Source: Haladaptatus halobius
Lineage (GTDB): Archaea > Halobacteriota > Halobacteria > Halobacteriales > Haladaptataceae
Length of the DNA: 64,000 nucleotides
NCBI RefSeq assembly: GCF_020618475.1
Contig: NZ_CP085342.1
Coordinates: forward strand, 123,924 to 187,923
Direction: 5' to 3'
In this document: one piece after another, positions 26,075-33,619 of the stretch
How the letters are laid out: every line of letters begins with the position of its first letter
How positions within the stretch are numbered: the first letter of the stretch is position 1
The notes under the pieces: generated by a model
Databases searched by the model: none
The model's input: only the letters and a program-made list of their open reading frames with translations
What the model was told of the DNA's origin: nothing
Program-made: the position numbers and the translations under genes

Positions 26075-27103
26075 ATGAGCTCTGAGCAATTAGAGGCCTT
26101 TTCGTATGATGGGCTGCTAGTTTTCAATGGTCTCTATACTACCAATGTTCTTGATGCGAATTTTGACTTTGATCAGGTTATCGAAGAGGATCTAACAGAT
26201 TTTTCTAAGGGATCAATTGAACGGCCTGGACGTGGTTATCGTGTTCTTCCGTTTGCCGATTTTGTATCTGACGATCCTGAAATTGGTCGCCAGATAAAGG
26301 ACTTGTTAGGGGATGTTCATGCGCTTAGACATCTTGAAGAGAAATGGGAACTTCGTGAAACAATTCGCGATGGGACCACTGAACAAGTGCCCACTATTCG
26401 GGAGCGTTCATCATTTGATGTTTATTGGGCGTTTCCTGACTATCTTTTCATCAGGGCAGACAAGACAAAAGCTGAGACTGCTGGCGAACTTCTTTCTCTA
26501 ACTCTTGATGAATATCTTTCAATGAATGAAATTGAATTTGATCCAGATTTCCTCTTATGGTTATTTGCAAAAGAAAAAAATAGTGAAGGGCTCCCTGGAA
26601 ACCTTTCGATTAATATGCTAACTGACGCTGAAATCCGTGGAAGTGAACCGGATTTGCTTGGACAACGTAGTAAGGTCGATGATTCTACAGACATTACGAA
26701 ATCGGCTTTAGTCTTAATTAATGTTCTTCAACAGAAGGCCTTTGTAGCACTTGAGGGCGTATTTGGCTTATCGGACAAGTTTGTTAGAGCACGTGTTTCC
26801 AACGATGGGCGGGTACACGTTAAAGCCGATCACGCCATCCATGGCTCTTCTGATATTGAACGAATGGCGATTTCAATAGCATTTCTTAGAGAATTCACTA
26901 GTCTCTATGAGTCTTGGAAAGGCCTCGATGATGAGTACCGACTTCCCCCTCTCGAGTTTCTCACCGACATCTATGAGGAGTGTAAGCGGCAAGGAGTAGA
27001 GGTTACATTCTCTATTGATAGTGTTATCGAGGAATACCGTCAAAAGGGTAGCTCTGAGAACTATTCTGATTACCAATCCGGATTTGACGACTTTACTGAA
27101 TAA
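26075..27103 (+). CDS. Unrecognised 342-residue protein, first gene of AT-rich block
   Basis: Soluble protein with no signal peptide, membrane segment or family I recognise. The composition is less acidic than that of typical neighbours, and codons favour A/T at third positions. Visible segments are RPGRGYRVLPFADFVSDD (about 50-67), FDVYWAFPDYLFIRADKTKAET (about 113-134), KSALVLINVLQQKAFVALEGVF (about 210-231) and a C-terminal helical part ending in a Ser/Tyr/Asp-rich tail. It is followed after 61 bases by the 212-residue gene. A role in defence is a guess from context only. Confidence 0.72.
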   Translation: MSSEQLEAFSYDGLLVFNGLYTTNVLDANFDFDQVIEEDLTDFSKGSIERPGRGYRVLPFADFVSDDPEIGRQIKDLLGDVHALRHLEEKWELRETIRDGTTEQVPTIRERSSFDVYWAFPDYLFIRADKTKAETAGELLSLTLDEYLSMNEIEFDPDFLLWLFAKEKNSEGLPGNLSINMLTDAEIRGSEPDLLGQRSKVDDSTDITKSALVLINVLQQKAFVALEGVFGLSDKFVRARVSNDGRVHVKADHAIHGSSDIERMAISIAFLREFTSLYESWKGLDDEYRLPPLEFLTDIYEECKRQGVEVTFSIDSVIEEYRQKGSSENYSDYQSGFDDFTE

Positions 27104-27163
27104 GTCCTAAGTTCGACCCAAATGCTATGATATATGGAGTTCAAAATACAAGTGTGAGCTAGG

Positions 27164-27802
27164 ATGGCCGTGTCTAATCTCCGCCGAGCTGATACTGTTG
27201 GACCCTCCTTAGCGGAACGTATTGAGATCTCCTCAGGAGCTCAATTGTCTATTCAGTCGCTTATCTTTGAAGGTGTTGAACCACTCGTTGAGGATTATCC
27301 ATTCTCAGATCAACAGATTATTCGGGGATCCTTTTTGTACGATGAGCCATCTGAATACACTTCTGGACGAGAAATTGATGTTGATTTTGAATATCGATCT
27401 GGTTCACAACTATTCATTTTAGAACTAGATACAGACGTTAGATCGCTAGATAGCGTTGTTCAGAGCCTTACTGAAGCTATTCCACAAGAGTTCATCATCT
27501 ACCGAAATCTCCATGCTCCTGAGGATGCATTGTGGTCATTCCTCGAACACGCAGATAGGATACTGGAAATCGATATTCTTGATGAGGGCCAAGAAGTTCC
27601 ATATGATGAAGTTGAGGGTGTTCCTCGGGAGGAGGTGATTGGCAACTTTGCCATTGAAAAAGCGGAAGTCGGATTCAATGTTGAGGAACATTCGATAATG
27701 GTTCGATATCAAGGTGGGGATCTTCAAATCAACTCAGATTGGGAATACGGCCGAGAATACATCATTCAGATCTTTGAACGGGAAGTTCTTGCAGACGCGT
27801 AA
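27164..27802 (+). CDS. Unrecognised 212-residue protein with nuclease-like strand pattern
   Basis: No family is recognised. The middle reads GREIDVDFEYRSGSQLFILELDTD (split: GREIDVDFEY, then SQLFILELDTD). This has the layout of the E-I-D-x(10-15)-(V/I)-x-E-x-K core of PD-(D/E)xK nuclease folds, but the lysine position is aspartate, so if the fold is right the site is altered. An alternative reading is a minimal nucleotidyltransferase (RGSF...DVD), which fits less well. The C-terminal third is beta-rich (VGFNVEEHSIMVRYQGGDLQI). It is AT-rich and lies 8 bases upstream of the membrane-protein gene, so the two are surely co-transcribed. Confidence 0.7.
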   Translation: MAVSNLRRADTVGPSLAERIEISSGAQLSIQSLIFEGVEPLVEDYPFSDQQIIRGSFLYDEPSEYTSGREIDVDFEYRSGSQLFILELDTDVRSLDSVVQSLTEAIPQEFIIYRNLHAPEDALWSFLEHADRILEIDILDEGQEVPYDEVEGVPREEVIGNFAIEKAEVGFNVEEHSIMVRYQGGDLQINSDWEYGREYIIQIFEREVLADA

Positions 27803-27810
27803 AACTCAAT

Positions 27811-28443
27811 ATGTCGATGGGCGATCTCTCACGATGGCACTCGCTCACACAAAGCTTTCAGAATTTTGTCGATTATTATCGTGGAACGAACATTTCTTAT
27901 GCTGCTATCACTGTCTCAACAATTCTCTTTGGAGTAAATGGATTCTTTTCGCCTGTTTGGATTAGGTTCTTTCTTGGAGGAGGAGCTGTCACCATATTTT
28001 CTCTTTCAGTGATTTACAAATATTGGGAAGGGAAACCATTTGGAGTTTCAGTAGATACTACCCCCTCACATCTTGTGGATGGAAACCGCCAACCCGATAA
28101 AATGGGAGAACGCCGGGATATCGCATTAATTCAAAACGGGGAGGTTTTGCTCCATGGTAATGTACTACTTTCCCGCTTTTCTGATCAATTTGTACTAAAT
28201 ATCGACTCATCCGAAGATATTAACGCTGAGCTTAGAGCAATTCCCCGCAGCGAACATGATTATAATCCAAGAACCAACGTACTCAAATGCGACAATGTAA
28301 CAGAGTATGAATTTCCAATTACAATTGAGGTCTTTCCAAATAGATCTGTTGCTGAGGGTGGTCGTTACTTTTGGTTAGAAATTTCGGATGGTAGAAGCAG
28401 TCGTTTACTCGAAAAATTTGACGTTATCAATGTAGATCCCTAG
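27811..28443 (+). CDS. Two-TM protein with beta-rich cytoplasmic domain
   Basis: 210-residue protein. Two transmembrane segments (about 28-47 and 49-67: YAAITVSTILFGVNGFFSP and FFLGGGAVTIFSLSVIYKY) are followed by a 140-residue soluble domain. That domain has many alternating hydrophobic strands (VLLHGNVLLSRF, QFVLNI, YEFPITIEVF, RYFWLEISDG). Two helices plus a small beta domain is the architecture of some membrane effectors, such as Cap15 in CBASS, but no CD-NTase gene is present, so this is only an architectural analogy. The start follows the previous gene by 8 bases; ATG 27817 is an alternative. Confidence 0.72.
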   Translation: MSMGDLSRWHSLTQSFQNFVDYYRGTNISYAAITVSTILFGVNGFFSPVWIRFFLGGGAVTIFSLSVIYKYWEGKPFGVSVDTTPSHLVDGNRQPDKMGERRDIALIQNGEVLLHGNVLLSRFSDQFVLNIDSSEDINAELRAIPRSEHDYNPRTNVLKCDNVTEYEFPITIEVFPNRSVAEGGRYFWLEISDGRSSRLLEKFDVINVDP

Positions 28444-28577
28444 TAGTATAATATTGAAAATCGACGCTAACAAGCGTGCCCCTCAATGTTCTCGACTTAG
28501 TTGCTATCCCATGAAGTAACAAGCGGGTGAGTTCTTGAAACATGGTTGTTAAGTAGTGAGTTTCAGTAAAATTGCCT

Positions 28578-29219
28578 ATGTCGGATTTCCTTCGACCTAT
28601 CGTTGAGAATTTTGATCCAATCGATTCTCTCCCAGGTGATGAGGAGATGGAAGCAGAGTTACCGGAGAATCCTAGTGTTGAGGACATCAGTGAGGCAAGG
28701 AGTTCACTGACTAATGACCAAACACCCGGTGCTGCTCTTTTCACGGACAAAATCCTTGCTGAACTGTTGCATCTATCTGATCAAGCAAGAGACCGAATAG
28801 AAGAGGTTGATAATGCACCAGTAGTTGAATGGGATGGGGAACAGAAAGACGATATTCATCTGTTTTTTGCGTTTATTGGCCAAGCTCAGGAGTACCTCCT
28901 CCGTCAGGCAGTCATTAGGAAAGTAATCAGCGATGATGCCACGACAGATGCGATGAAAGAAAAGATATTAAGCGACAAAAGAGGCCAACCAATGTCTACA
29001 GGGCAGTGCTTAGATTATCTCCACCGTGGCGGATTTATTGATGACGGACTCAAAGGTGAGATTGGGCAAACGCGTAATCAGCGTAACGAGGCCGTCCACG
29101 ATATTCGGCGGTGGATATTTGCGAACTTTGACCCAATCGATCTCCAGTCGGATATTGCACGTGGAGAGCGGACTGTAGTGCGACTTTTAGAACTCGTTTA
29201 TGGCTTCGATTTAGAGTAA
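28578..29219 (+). CDS. HEPN-like protein with RX4H motif
   Basis: 213-residue, mostly helical protein. The C-terminal half contains GEIGQTRNQRNEAVHDIRRW, in which Arg169-x4-His174 matches the RX4-6H catalytic motif of HEPN ribonucleases, placed as usual at the end of a helix. The preceding helices (IHLFFAFIGQAQEYLLRQAVI) fit the four-helix HEPN fold. HEPN proteins are common toxin or abortive-infection RNases. ATG 28578 is preferred to the TTG two codons upstream. It lies 135 bases after the three-gene set on the same strand, in the same AT-rich DNA. Confidence 0.7.
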   Translation: MSDFLRPIVENFDPIDSLPGDEEMEAELPENPSVEDISEARSSLTNDQTPGAALFTDKILAELLHLSDQARDRIEEVDNAPVVEWDGEQKDDIHLFFAFIGQAQEYLLRQAVIRKVISDDATTDAMKEKILSDKRGQPMSTGQCLDYLHRGGFIDDGLKGEIGQTRNQRNEAVHDIRRWIFANFDPIDLQSDIARGERTVVRLLELVYGFDLE

Positions 29220-29230
29220 ACGTACAATCG

Positions 29231-29605
29231 CTATTCTACGGACAAATAGTCCGGGTGAATCCAGTCTAAGCCATCAAGGCGCGGTTCAAGCCATGCCTCG
29301 AAGTCGTCCGACTGATCTTCGTCGGTATGTCGCCACACGATAACTGCATTCTTGCTGTCCACTTCTCGTTCGTCAAACGGAGCTAACGACGCAAACGCGG
29401 GCGGATTCAACGTATCCCAATGGTAGAGTGCTCGCTTACCATCGATAGAGAGACCGACTAATTTCGTGTGACTGTACGCACGGCTCAGAACTTTGCTTGC
29501 CATTAGTTCGGCATCCTCTTGCGATGTCTCGCGGAGTTCGGCGATTTCCTCGGACAGCTCCTTAAACAGTTTGTCGCGCCCAAACGGGACGAGCTTGTGA
29601 TTCAT
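29231..29605 (-). CDS. Unknown protein, family shared with 59.7-kb gene
   Basis: 124-residue protein starting at ATG 29605 (MNHKLVPFGRDKLF). The pattern LFKELSEEIAELRETSQEDAELMASKVL, then a short strand region, and the C-terminal LDWIHPDYLSVE, aligns with the gene at 59727-60099 (LFDTLHNELTIVLEETRDEE...; FDWVHPRYRWVFDAEYL). This defines a small haloarchaeal family with an N-terminal helical pair and a conserved (L/F)DW(I/V)HP motif. No function is known to me. It is transcribed convergently with the HEPN gene, ending 11 bases from it. Confidence 0.72.
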   Translation of the reverse strand: MNHKLVPFGRDKLFKELSEEIAELRETSQEDAELMASKVLSRAYSHTKLVGLSIDGKRALYHWDTLNPPAFASLAPFDEREVDSKNAVIVWRHTDEDQSDDFEAWLEPRLDGLDWIHPDYLSVE

Positions 29606-29741
29606 AGTCAATAGACGAACCAGCATAATAATAGGGGTGAGCCATCCCCGGAGTGAAAGTGACGTACTCAAAGCACGGAGACCTGTAGTTCGATACAACC
29701 AGAGAGAAAGCGGTTTGCACGTGATGGGACTACGGTAAGCT

Positions 29742-30452
29742 ATGGCGGCTGCGTGGGCAGAGTGGGATCACGTCACGAAGATCGACCCAGACAAAACACT
29801 CCCCGACGGGGATACCTACACAGCAATCGCTGAGACAGGAACAGATGCACTCATTCTCGGTGGCACCACGAACGTCACCGAGTCTAGTGTTCAATCGCTT
29901 CTTGCTACACTTACTCCGGCTGAGATCCCGATCTTCGTCGAGCCGACCTATTGCCCAACTCAATTCCATCGTGAGGGACTCGTTGGCTACCTGGTTCCGA
30001 TCGTCTTGAATGCCGATGACCCACTGTGGATCACAGGAGCGCACCACGAATGGGCTCGCTCCTCCGATCTCGAGTGGGACTACGTCCACCCAGAAGCCTA
30101 TATTGTTCTGAATTCAGCATCGTCAGTGGCGACGTACACGCAGGCCAACTGTGACTTGGATGTCGATGACGTTGTTGCCTATGCGGAACTTGCCGAACAG
30201 ATCCTTGGCCAGGAGATTATCTACCTCGAGTATTCCGGCACCCTCGGCGATCCAGCTGTTGTCGCTGCGGCACGAGATGTCCTTTCGTCAGCACGGCTCT
30301 TCTATGGTGGCGGGATTCACGACTACGATTCGGCCTATGAGATGGCAAGTGTCGCTGACACAGTCATCGTCGGTGATGTCCTTCATGAGGCTGGTATCGA
30401 GGCGGTCGAGGCAACCGTTCGCGGAGCAAAAGATGCGCAACATGAGTCATAA
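29742..30452 (+). CDS. Geranylgeranylglyceryl phosphate synthase
   Basis: 236-residue TIM-barrel prenyltransferase (PcrB/GGGPS family). It makes the first ether bond of archaeal membrane lipids by joining geranylgeranyl diphosphate to glycerol 1-phosphate. Family features: W-x-H-V-T-K-I-D-P-D-K at the start (EWDHVTKIDPDK), ALILGGTTNVT, VEPTYCPTQFH, IYLEYSGTLGDP and FYGGGIHDYDSA, then ADTVIVGDVLHEAG forming the phosphate-binding sites. Length and start are typical for haloarchaea. It is an essential archaeal gene, lying between AT-rich cargo and a conjugation module, which indicates integration of mobile DNA into a core neighbourhood. Confidence 0.95.
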   Translation: MAAAWAEWDHVTKIDPDKTLPDGDTYTAIAETGTDALILGGTTNVTESSVQSLLATLTPAEIPIFVEPTYCPTQFHREGLVGYLVPIVLNADDPLWITGAHHEWARSSDLEWDYVHPEAYIVLNSASSVATYTQANCDLDVDDVVAYAELAEQILGQEIIYLEYSGTLGDPAVVAAARDVLSSARLFYGGGIHDYDSAYEMASVADTVIVGDVLHEAGIEAVEATVRGAKDAQHES

Positions 30453-30586
30453 TCGTGCCCTCTACGATCACAGCGGAGATTGAGGAAATCGAGAGTCTGA
30501 GTTTGCAACCAGTTGCTCTTTGGTTAGTATGAGCTGCTAACTACTATCGCCCACCGATTTAACCCGTTCGCGCACAACCACTCGGT

Positions 30587-30823
30587 ATGAGTGAGAATGC
30601 TGCAATCATCGCCCGAATTATCGAGCATAACACGGGCGGGCAAAACCGTGCGACAATTGACCGCCCCCATATTGGTGTGATCGCAAGTCAGCATAGCCGC
30701 TTTGACGGAGATCTCGACGACGCGATAACCGAGGCCCTTGCCGAGGGGTACATCGAGGAACAGGATGGCGAGTACGTCGCGACAGAAAAAGTCTGGACTT
30801 TCATTCCCGGTACGACTCGCTAG
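30587..30823 (+). CDS. Small winged-helix-like hypothetical protein
   Basis: 78-residue protein. IIARIIEHNTGGQNRATIDR, then DLDDAITEALAEGYIEEQDGEYVATEKVW, resembles a helix-turn-helix followed by a wing (GYIEEQDGEYVAT), as in small haloarchaeal winged-helix proteins. There is no second domain. It lies 134 bases after the GGGP synthase gene on the same strand. Composition is acidic and coding-like; the role is unknown. Confidence 0.62.
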   Translation: MSENAAIIARIIEHNTGGQNRATIDRPHIGVIASQHSRFDGDLDDAITEALAEGYIEEQDGEYVATEKVWTFIPGTTR

Positions 30824-31077
30824 CGCGTCGTTCGATCTGATTGCGTGTTGTCCTCTTCTTACCTTTCCGCCGCTCTTCGACCGTTCCTAGTAGTGGCTCT
30901 GTTGACACCCTCACCGGCTGCCAAGAGGTGTGCGCTGTATACAACGCAAACACATAAGATTGGTATCTTATAAGAAACCAACTTAACTATTATTAGTAAC
31001 TCTCAAAAAACTTATCTTGAAGGAGGTAATAACTAATTCTAGAAACGCCGCCTGCACCGAAACACGAGTGGTCCCCT

Positions 31078-32337
31078 ATGACATCGACTCCAACCTCTGA
31101 TAAAGATGGCCGCAGATCGCGCAGTAGACGGGCGTTTCTGGCGACAACCGCCAGCCTCGGCCTTGCTGCACTCTCCGGGTGTGTCTACGGCAGCGGTATT
31201 GGTGCAGTTGATGATGGATCGAGCGGCACCAATAGCACGAATTCAACAGGTGGCATGCCGTCAGGACTCGATCCAACCAAATACGCTGACCAATTCAAAC
31301 ACCGGGTCAACATCGCAAACAAAGGCGCAGATAACACTGGAAAGCAAGCGATCGATGATGTTCTTGAGCAGGTAATTGACGACGATACGCTCGTCTACTT
31401 CCCACCTGGTCGATATAAGCTGAATACGAGCCATCGTCATGTTGGACTCCGCAATCTCGGCATTGTTGGGCAAAATGCCGTCCTCACGCACGGCCGTGTG
31501 GACGCGATTGAGGGGTTCGACGTGACCGAGGGAGAGTATCATGGGCCAGCTCAGCATTTCAAAATCGGGGTGCCTGACACGCCACACAAGGGTTCCTTCG
31601 TGTTTGGTGGGTTCACGGCTGATTGGCGTGGGAAGAACGAAGGGATGCAGATTCTGAATCATCACACGGCCGGGAAATCGGTGATTCAGAACATTCGGCA
31701 CGGAGGCCTTACGTACCAGAAGACGATCAACACGCGCGATACATACGATGGTGGCCCATACGCTGGTCGGTCGTGGGCGACGTCGGGAATTACGATGCAT
31801 CCACGCACACAGGGGAAGCTCCGCTTAGAACACGTGATCTGTGGTGGGTGGCCCGACAACGGGATCTACTGTATTGGCGGCCAACCCGGGTCGGGTGACG
31901 GCACTGTCGAGGTCATCAACTGCATTTCGGGGAATTCACAGGCGTCAAACATCCGAATTGGGGGAAAGAATTCGAAGATCATCGGTTGCAAAGTCATTAT
32001 CGATGAGTCGTTCGGGGAGGAATTCTACTACGAGCAGCGCCCGATCCGGTTAGATGACGGCTCTTGCACGATCAAGAATACACAGATCATCCAGAAGAAG
32101 CCGACTGGCTGGAGCATCACTGTCCAGCACGCCATTCAGAAAGCGATGATCGAGAATGTTTCAATAACAATCCATGATACGCCGATGAAGGCACTCGTTG
32201 TCGATGATGCTGCGAGCAACGTCACTGTTCGGAATCTGAAGGTTCAAACGCCCGGCTGGCAGGGAACGGAGAGCATGCTCTTTCGTGGGTCGGGCGACGT
32301 GATGGAGAATATCACGGTAGATGGGAAGCCGATTTGA
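31078..32337 (+). CDS. Tat-exported lipoprotein with parallel beta-helix fold
   Basis: 419-residue secreted protein. The signal has a twin arginine (Arg17-Arg18 in SRRAFLATTA) and a lipobox LSGC with Cys35, so it is exported folded and lipid-anchored. A Ser/Thr/Gly/Asn-rich linker follows. The main domain begins with NIANKGADNTGKQAIDDVLEQ and YFPPGRYKLN, the pectate-lyase-3-like start of right-handed beta-helices. It continues with repeated Asn/Gly-containing rungs (VIQNIRHGGLTY, VEVINCISGNSQASNIRIGG, NVTVRNLKVQTPGWQG). It probably binds or cleaves a polysaccharide outside the cell. No catalytic residues can be assigned. Confidence 0.88.
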   Translation: MTSTPTSDKDGRRSRSRRAFLATTASLGLAALSGCVYGSGIGAVDDGSSGTNSTNSTGGMPSGLDPTKYADQFKHRVNIANKGADNTGKQAIDDVLEQVIDDDTLVYFPPGRYKLNTSHRHVGLRNLGIVGQNAVLTHGRVDAIEGFDVTEGEYHGPAQHFKIGVPDTPHKGSFVFGGFTADWRGKNEGMQILNHHTAGKSVIQNIRHGGLTYQKTINTRDTYDGGPYAGRSWATSGITMHPRTQGKLRLEHVICGGWPDNGIYCIGGQPGSGDGTVEVINCISGNSQASNIRIGGKNSKIIGCKVIIDESFGEEFYYEQRPIRLDDGSCTIKNTQIIQKKPTGWSITVQHAIQKAMIENVSITIHDTPMKALVVDDAASNVTVRNLKVQTPGWQGTESMLFRGSGDVMENITVDGKPI

Positions 32338-32345
32338 TCCCGCGA

Positions 32346-32540
32346 TCAGATTTTTCTGATCTCTCGGAGGACACCCACGACGCAGATGAGCGAAACAAGA
32401 AACGCTACTGGTTTTGCCCATCCGTCGGGAAGGTACATCGAAAGGTAGTACCAGAACCCAATGAAGGAGAGACCGAAAACGATGAACGGTGCTCCAACTG
32501 CAAACAGAAGTGCAGATGCACCTTTGCCGAGAGTTCCCAT
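32346..32540 (-). CDS. Small two-TM membrane protein
   Basis: 64-residue protein starting at ATG 32540 (MGTLGKGASALLFAVG). It has two hydrophobic segments (about 8-27 and 38-57) and a basic C-terminus (LREIRKI). The start lies 2 bases after the stop of the 56-residue membrane-protein gene, so it is the third gene of a minus-strand operon headed by the winged-helix regulator. Its position beside the secretion operon suggests an accessory membrane role. Confidence 0.65.
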   Translation of the reverse strand: MGTLGKGASALLFAVGAPFIVFGLSFIGFWYYLSMYLPDGWAKPVAFLVSLICVVGVLREIRKI

Positions 32541-32542
32541 CG

Positions 32543-32713
32543 TCACGCCCTCCAGTTTGCGATGGCGGCCGTACCAAGGATGATGAGGAACGACCCTATT
32601 CCCTCGATCCCAAACGCATAGCAAACGACGAGAGCGACGAGAATTGCGCCCCAGAAGCGCACTTTTCGACTGTGCTTGATCGCATTGATGAGTGTGGTTT
32701 TGAGTGAGGTCAT
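32543..32713 (-). CDS. 56-residue membrane protein
   Basis: Short gene: MTSLKTTLINAIKHSRKVRF, then a hydrophobic stretch WGAILVALVVCYAFGIEGIG and SFLIILGTAAIANWRA. Its ATG overlaps the stop of the winged-helix gene (ATGA at 32710-32713), and its own stop is 2 bases before the next ATG, so translation is coupled through all three genes. Tight coupling supports real coding despite the length. Function unknown. Confidence 0.65.
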   Translation of the reverse strand: MTSLKTTLINAIKHSRKVRFWGAILVALVVCYAFGIEGIGSFLIILGTAAIANWRA

Positions 32714-32967
32714 GAGTCTGTCTCTTGGTCGTTCGTGGTGTTTTCGCGTGGGTCGGTGATGAGGTGGTACAGTGCTGATTTGGCGTGGATGTTTTCGATA
32801 TAGCCTGCTGCTTCCAGCACTTCTAATCGTTGATGGATATACTGGCGTGTGTAACCTGTTTCATCGACCAGATATGATTGCGTTCGATCTCCCTCGTGAA
32901 AAAGGTCGAGTAATTGCTTGTCCACATCCTTTAGTCGTACCATCAGTTGCATATCGTAGCTTATCAT
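32710..32967 (-). CDS. Winged-helix regulator divergent from secretion operon
   Basis: 85-residue winged helix: LKDVDKQLLDLFHEGDRTQSYLV, then DETGYTRQYIHQRLEVLEAAGYIENIH (recognition helix in TRQYIHQRLEVL) and the wing YHLITDP. This matches small haloarchaeal MarR/ArsR-like repressors of plasmids and proviruses. It is divergent from the VirB-like operon across a 110-base gap containing a 14-bp dyad, so autoregulation and control of the conjugation genes is the simplest model. An internal ATG at 32952 is possible. Confidence 0.8.
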   Translation of the reverse strand: MISYDMQLMVRLKDVDKQLLDLFHEGDRTQSYLVDETGYTRQYIHQRLEVLEAAGYIENIHAKSALYHLITDPRENTTNDQETDS

Positions 32968-32997
32968 ACGTAAATATTATTTGTAATTGACCTACCG

Positions 32998-33044
32998 AGT
33001 TTACGGTCAGTCAAGTAAGCTCTGTAGACTACTGTCCGTAAACT
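32998..33044. promoter_or_regulatory. Candidate operator dyad between regulator and secretion operon
   Basis: AGTTTACGGTCAGT (32998-33011) and ACTGTCCGTAAACT (33031-33044) are inverted repeats matching at 13 of 14 positions, spaced 33 bases start to start (about three helical turns). They lie midway between the divergent starts at 32967 and 33079, where a dimeric winged-helix regulator would act on both promoters. Confidence 0.65.
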
Positions 33045-33078
33045 ATTTGTTTCTCTCTGTTGTTCAGTAGGATGTAAT

Positions 33079-33609
33079 ATGGTTCCCTCAAGAAACCGCG
33101 AACAGAGCAGCAGAGATACGTCAGAAACAGCACCTGGAGAATACGTTTCACAGACAGTAGCAGGCACTGTTGATGCAGGCATTGAACTAGTGGACACGGT
33201 GGCTGTGCGTGTCGGACGAGCGGTTGGAATCAAGGATGAGACAGTCGCGAAGGCGATTCCGAAGGCATACAGTGTCGCCCTCACGTCGGGGCTTGTTGTT
33301 GGCCGTGCGGCCGCTCAGTCGAGTGGGAGCGTGAATGTATGTGGTCAATCCGAATTCATTGGGCAGGCACTCCCGTTCTTCCTCACTGCTGGTGGGACAT
33401 TCCTCGTGGGTGCCTATGCGCTCAGCCAGCTCATCGGGGGTGGTGGCCAAGCATTGACGATGTCGAGCGGGAAGCAGGGCACGTTCAAACAGATGCAGAT
33501 GAGAGGGCACAAGGGATTCATCAGCGCGCTTGTCGGCCTCTCATTGCTTGGCATCATGATGGGCTGGATGGCCTTCCCGGTCGATACCAGTTGCATCCCA
33601 GCGGTCTAA
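33079..33609 (+). CDS. VirB2/pilin-like membrane protein
   Basis: 176-residue protein heading the secretion operon. A polar N-terminus (1-60) precedes a hydrophobic helix (AYSVALTSGLVVGRAAAQS) that resembles a late signal/processing site. Two further membrane helices follow (QALPFFLTAGGTFLVGAYALSQLIG and GFISALVGLSLLGIMMGWMAF). Two closely spaced helices after a processed leader is the plan of VirB2/TrbC pilins, although the protein is longer than bacterial VirB2. Position first in a VirB3/B4/B6/D4-like operon supports this. Assignment is by context and topology only. Confidence 0.65.
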   Translation: MVPSRNREQSSRDTSETAPGEYVSQTVAGTVDAGIELVDTVAVRVGRAVGIKDETVAKAIPKAYSVALTSGLVVGRAAAQSSGSVNVCGQSEFIGQALPFFLTAGGTFLVGAYALSQLIGGGGQALTMSSGKQGTFKQMQMRGHKGFISALVGLSLLGIMMGWMAFPVDTSCIPAV

Positions 33610-33619
33610 GGAGGAACGC

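Noticed and set aside
27164..27802. CD-NTase assignment for the 212-residue protein
   Set aside because: An RGSF...DVD pattern exists, but the protein is too short, the spacing is too long and the helix after GS is missing, so no CBASS claim is made.
33187..33510. Frames opposite the VirB2-like gene and other shadows of the secretion operon
   Set aside because: High-GC third positions open antisense frames; products lack any family pattern.
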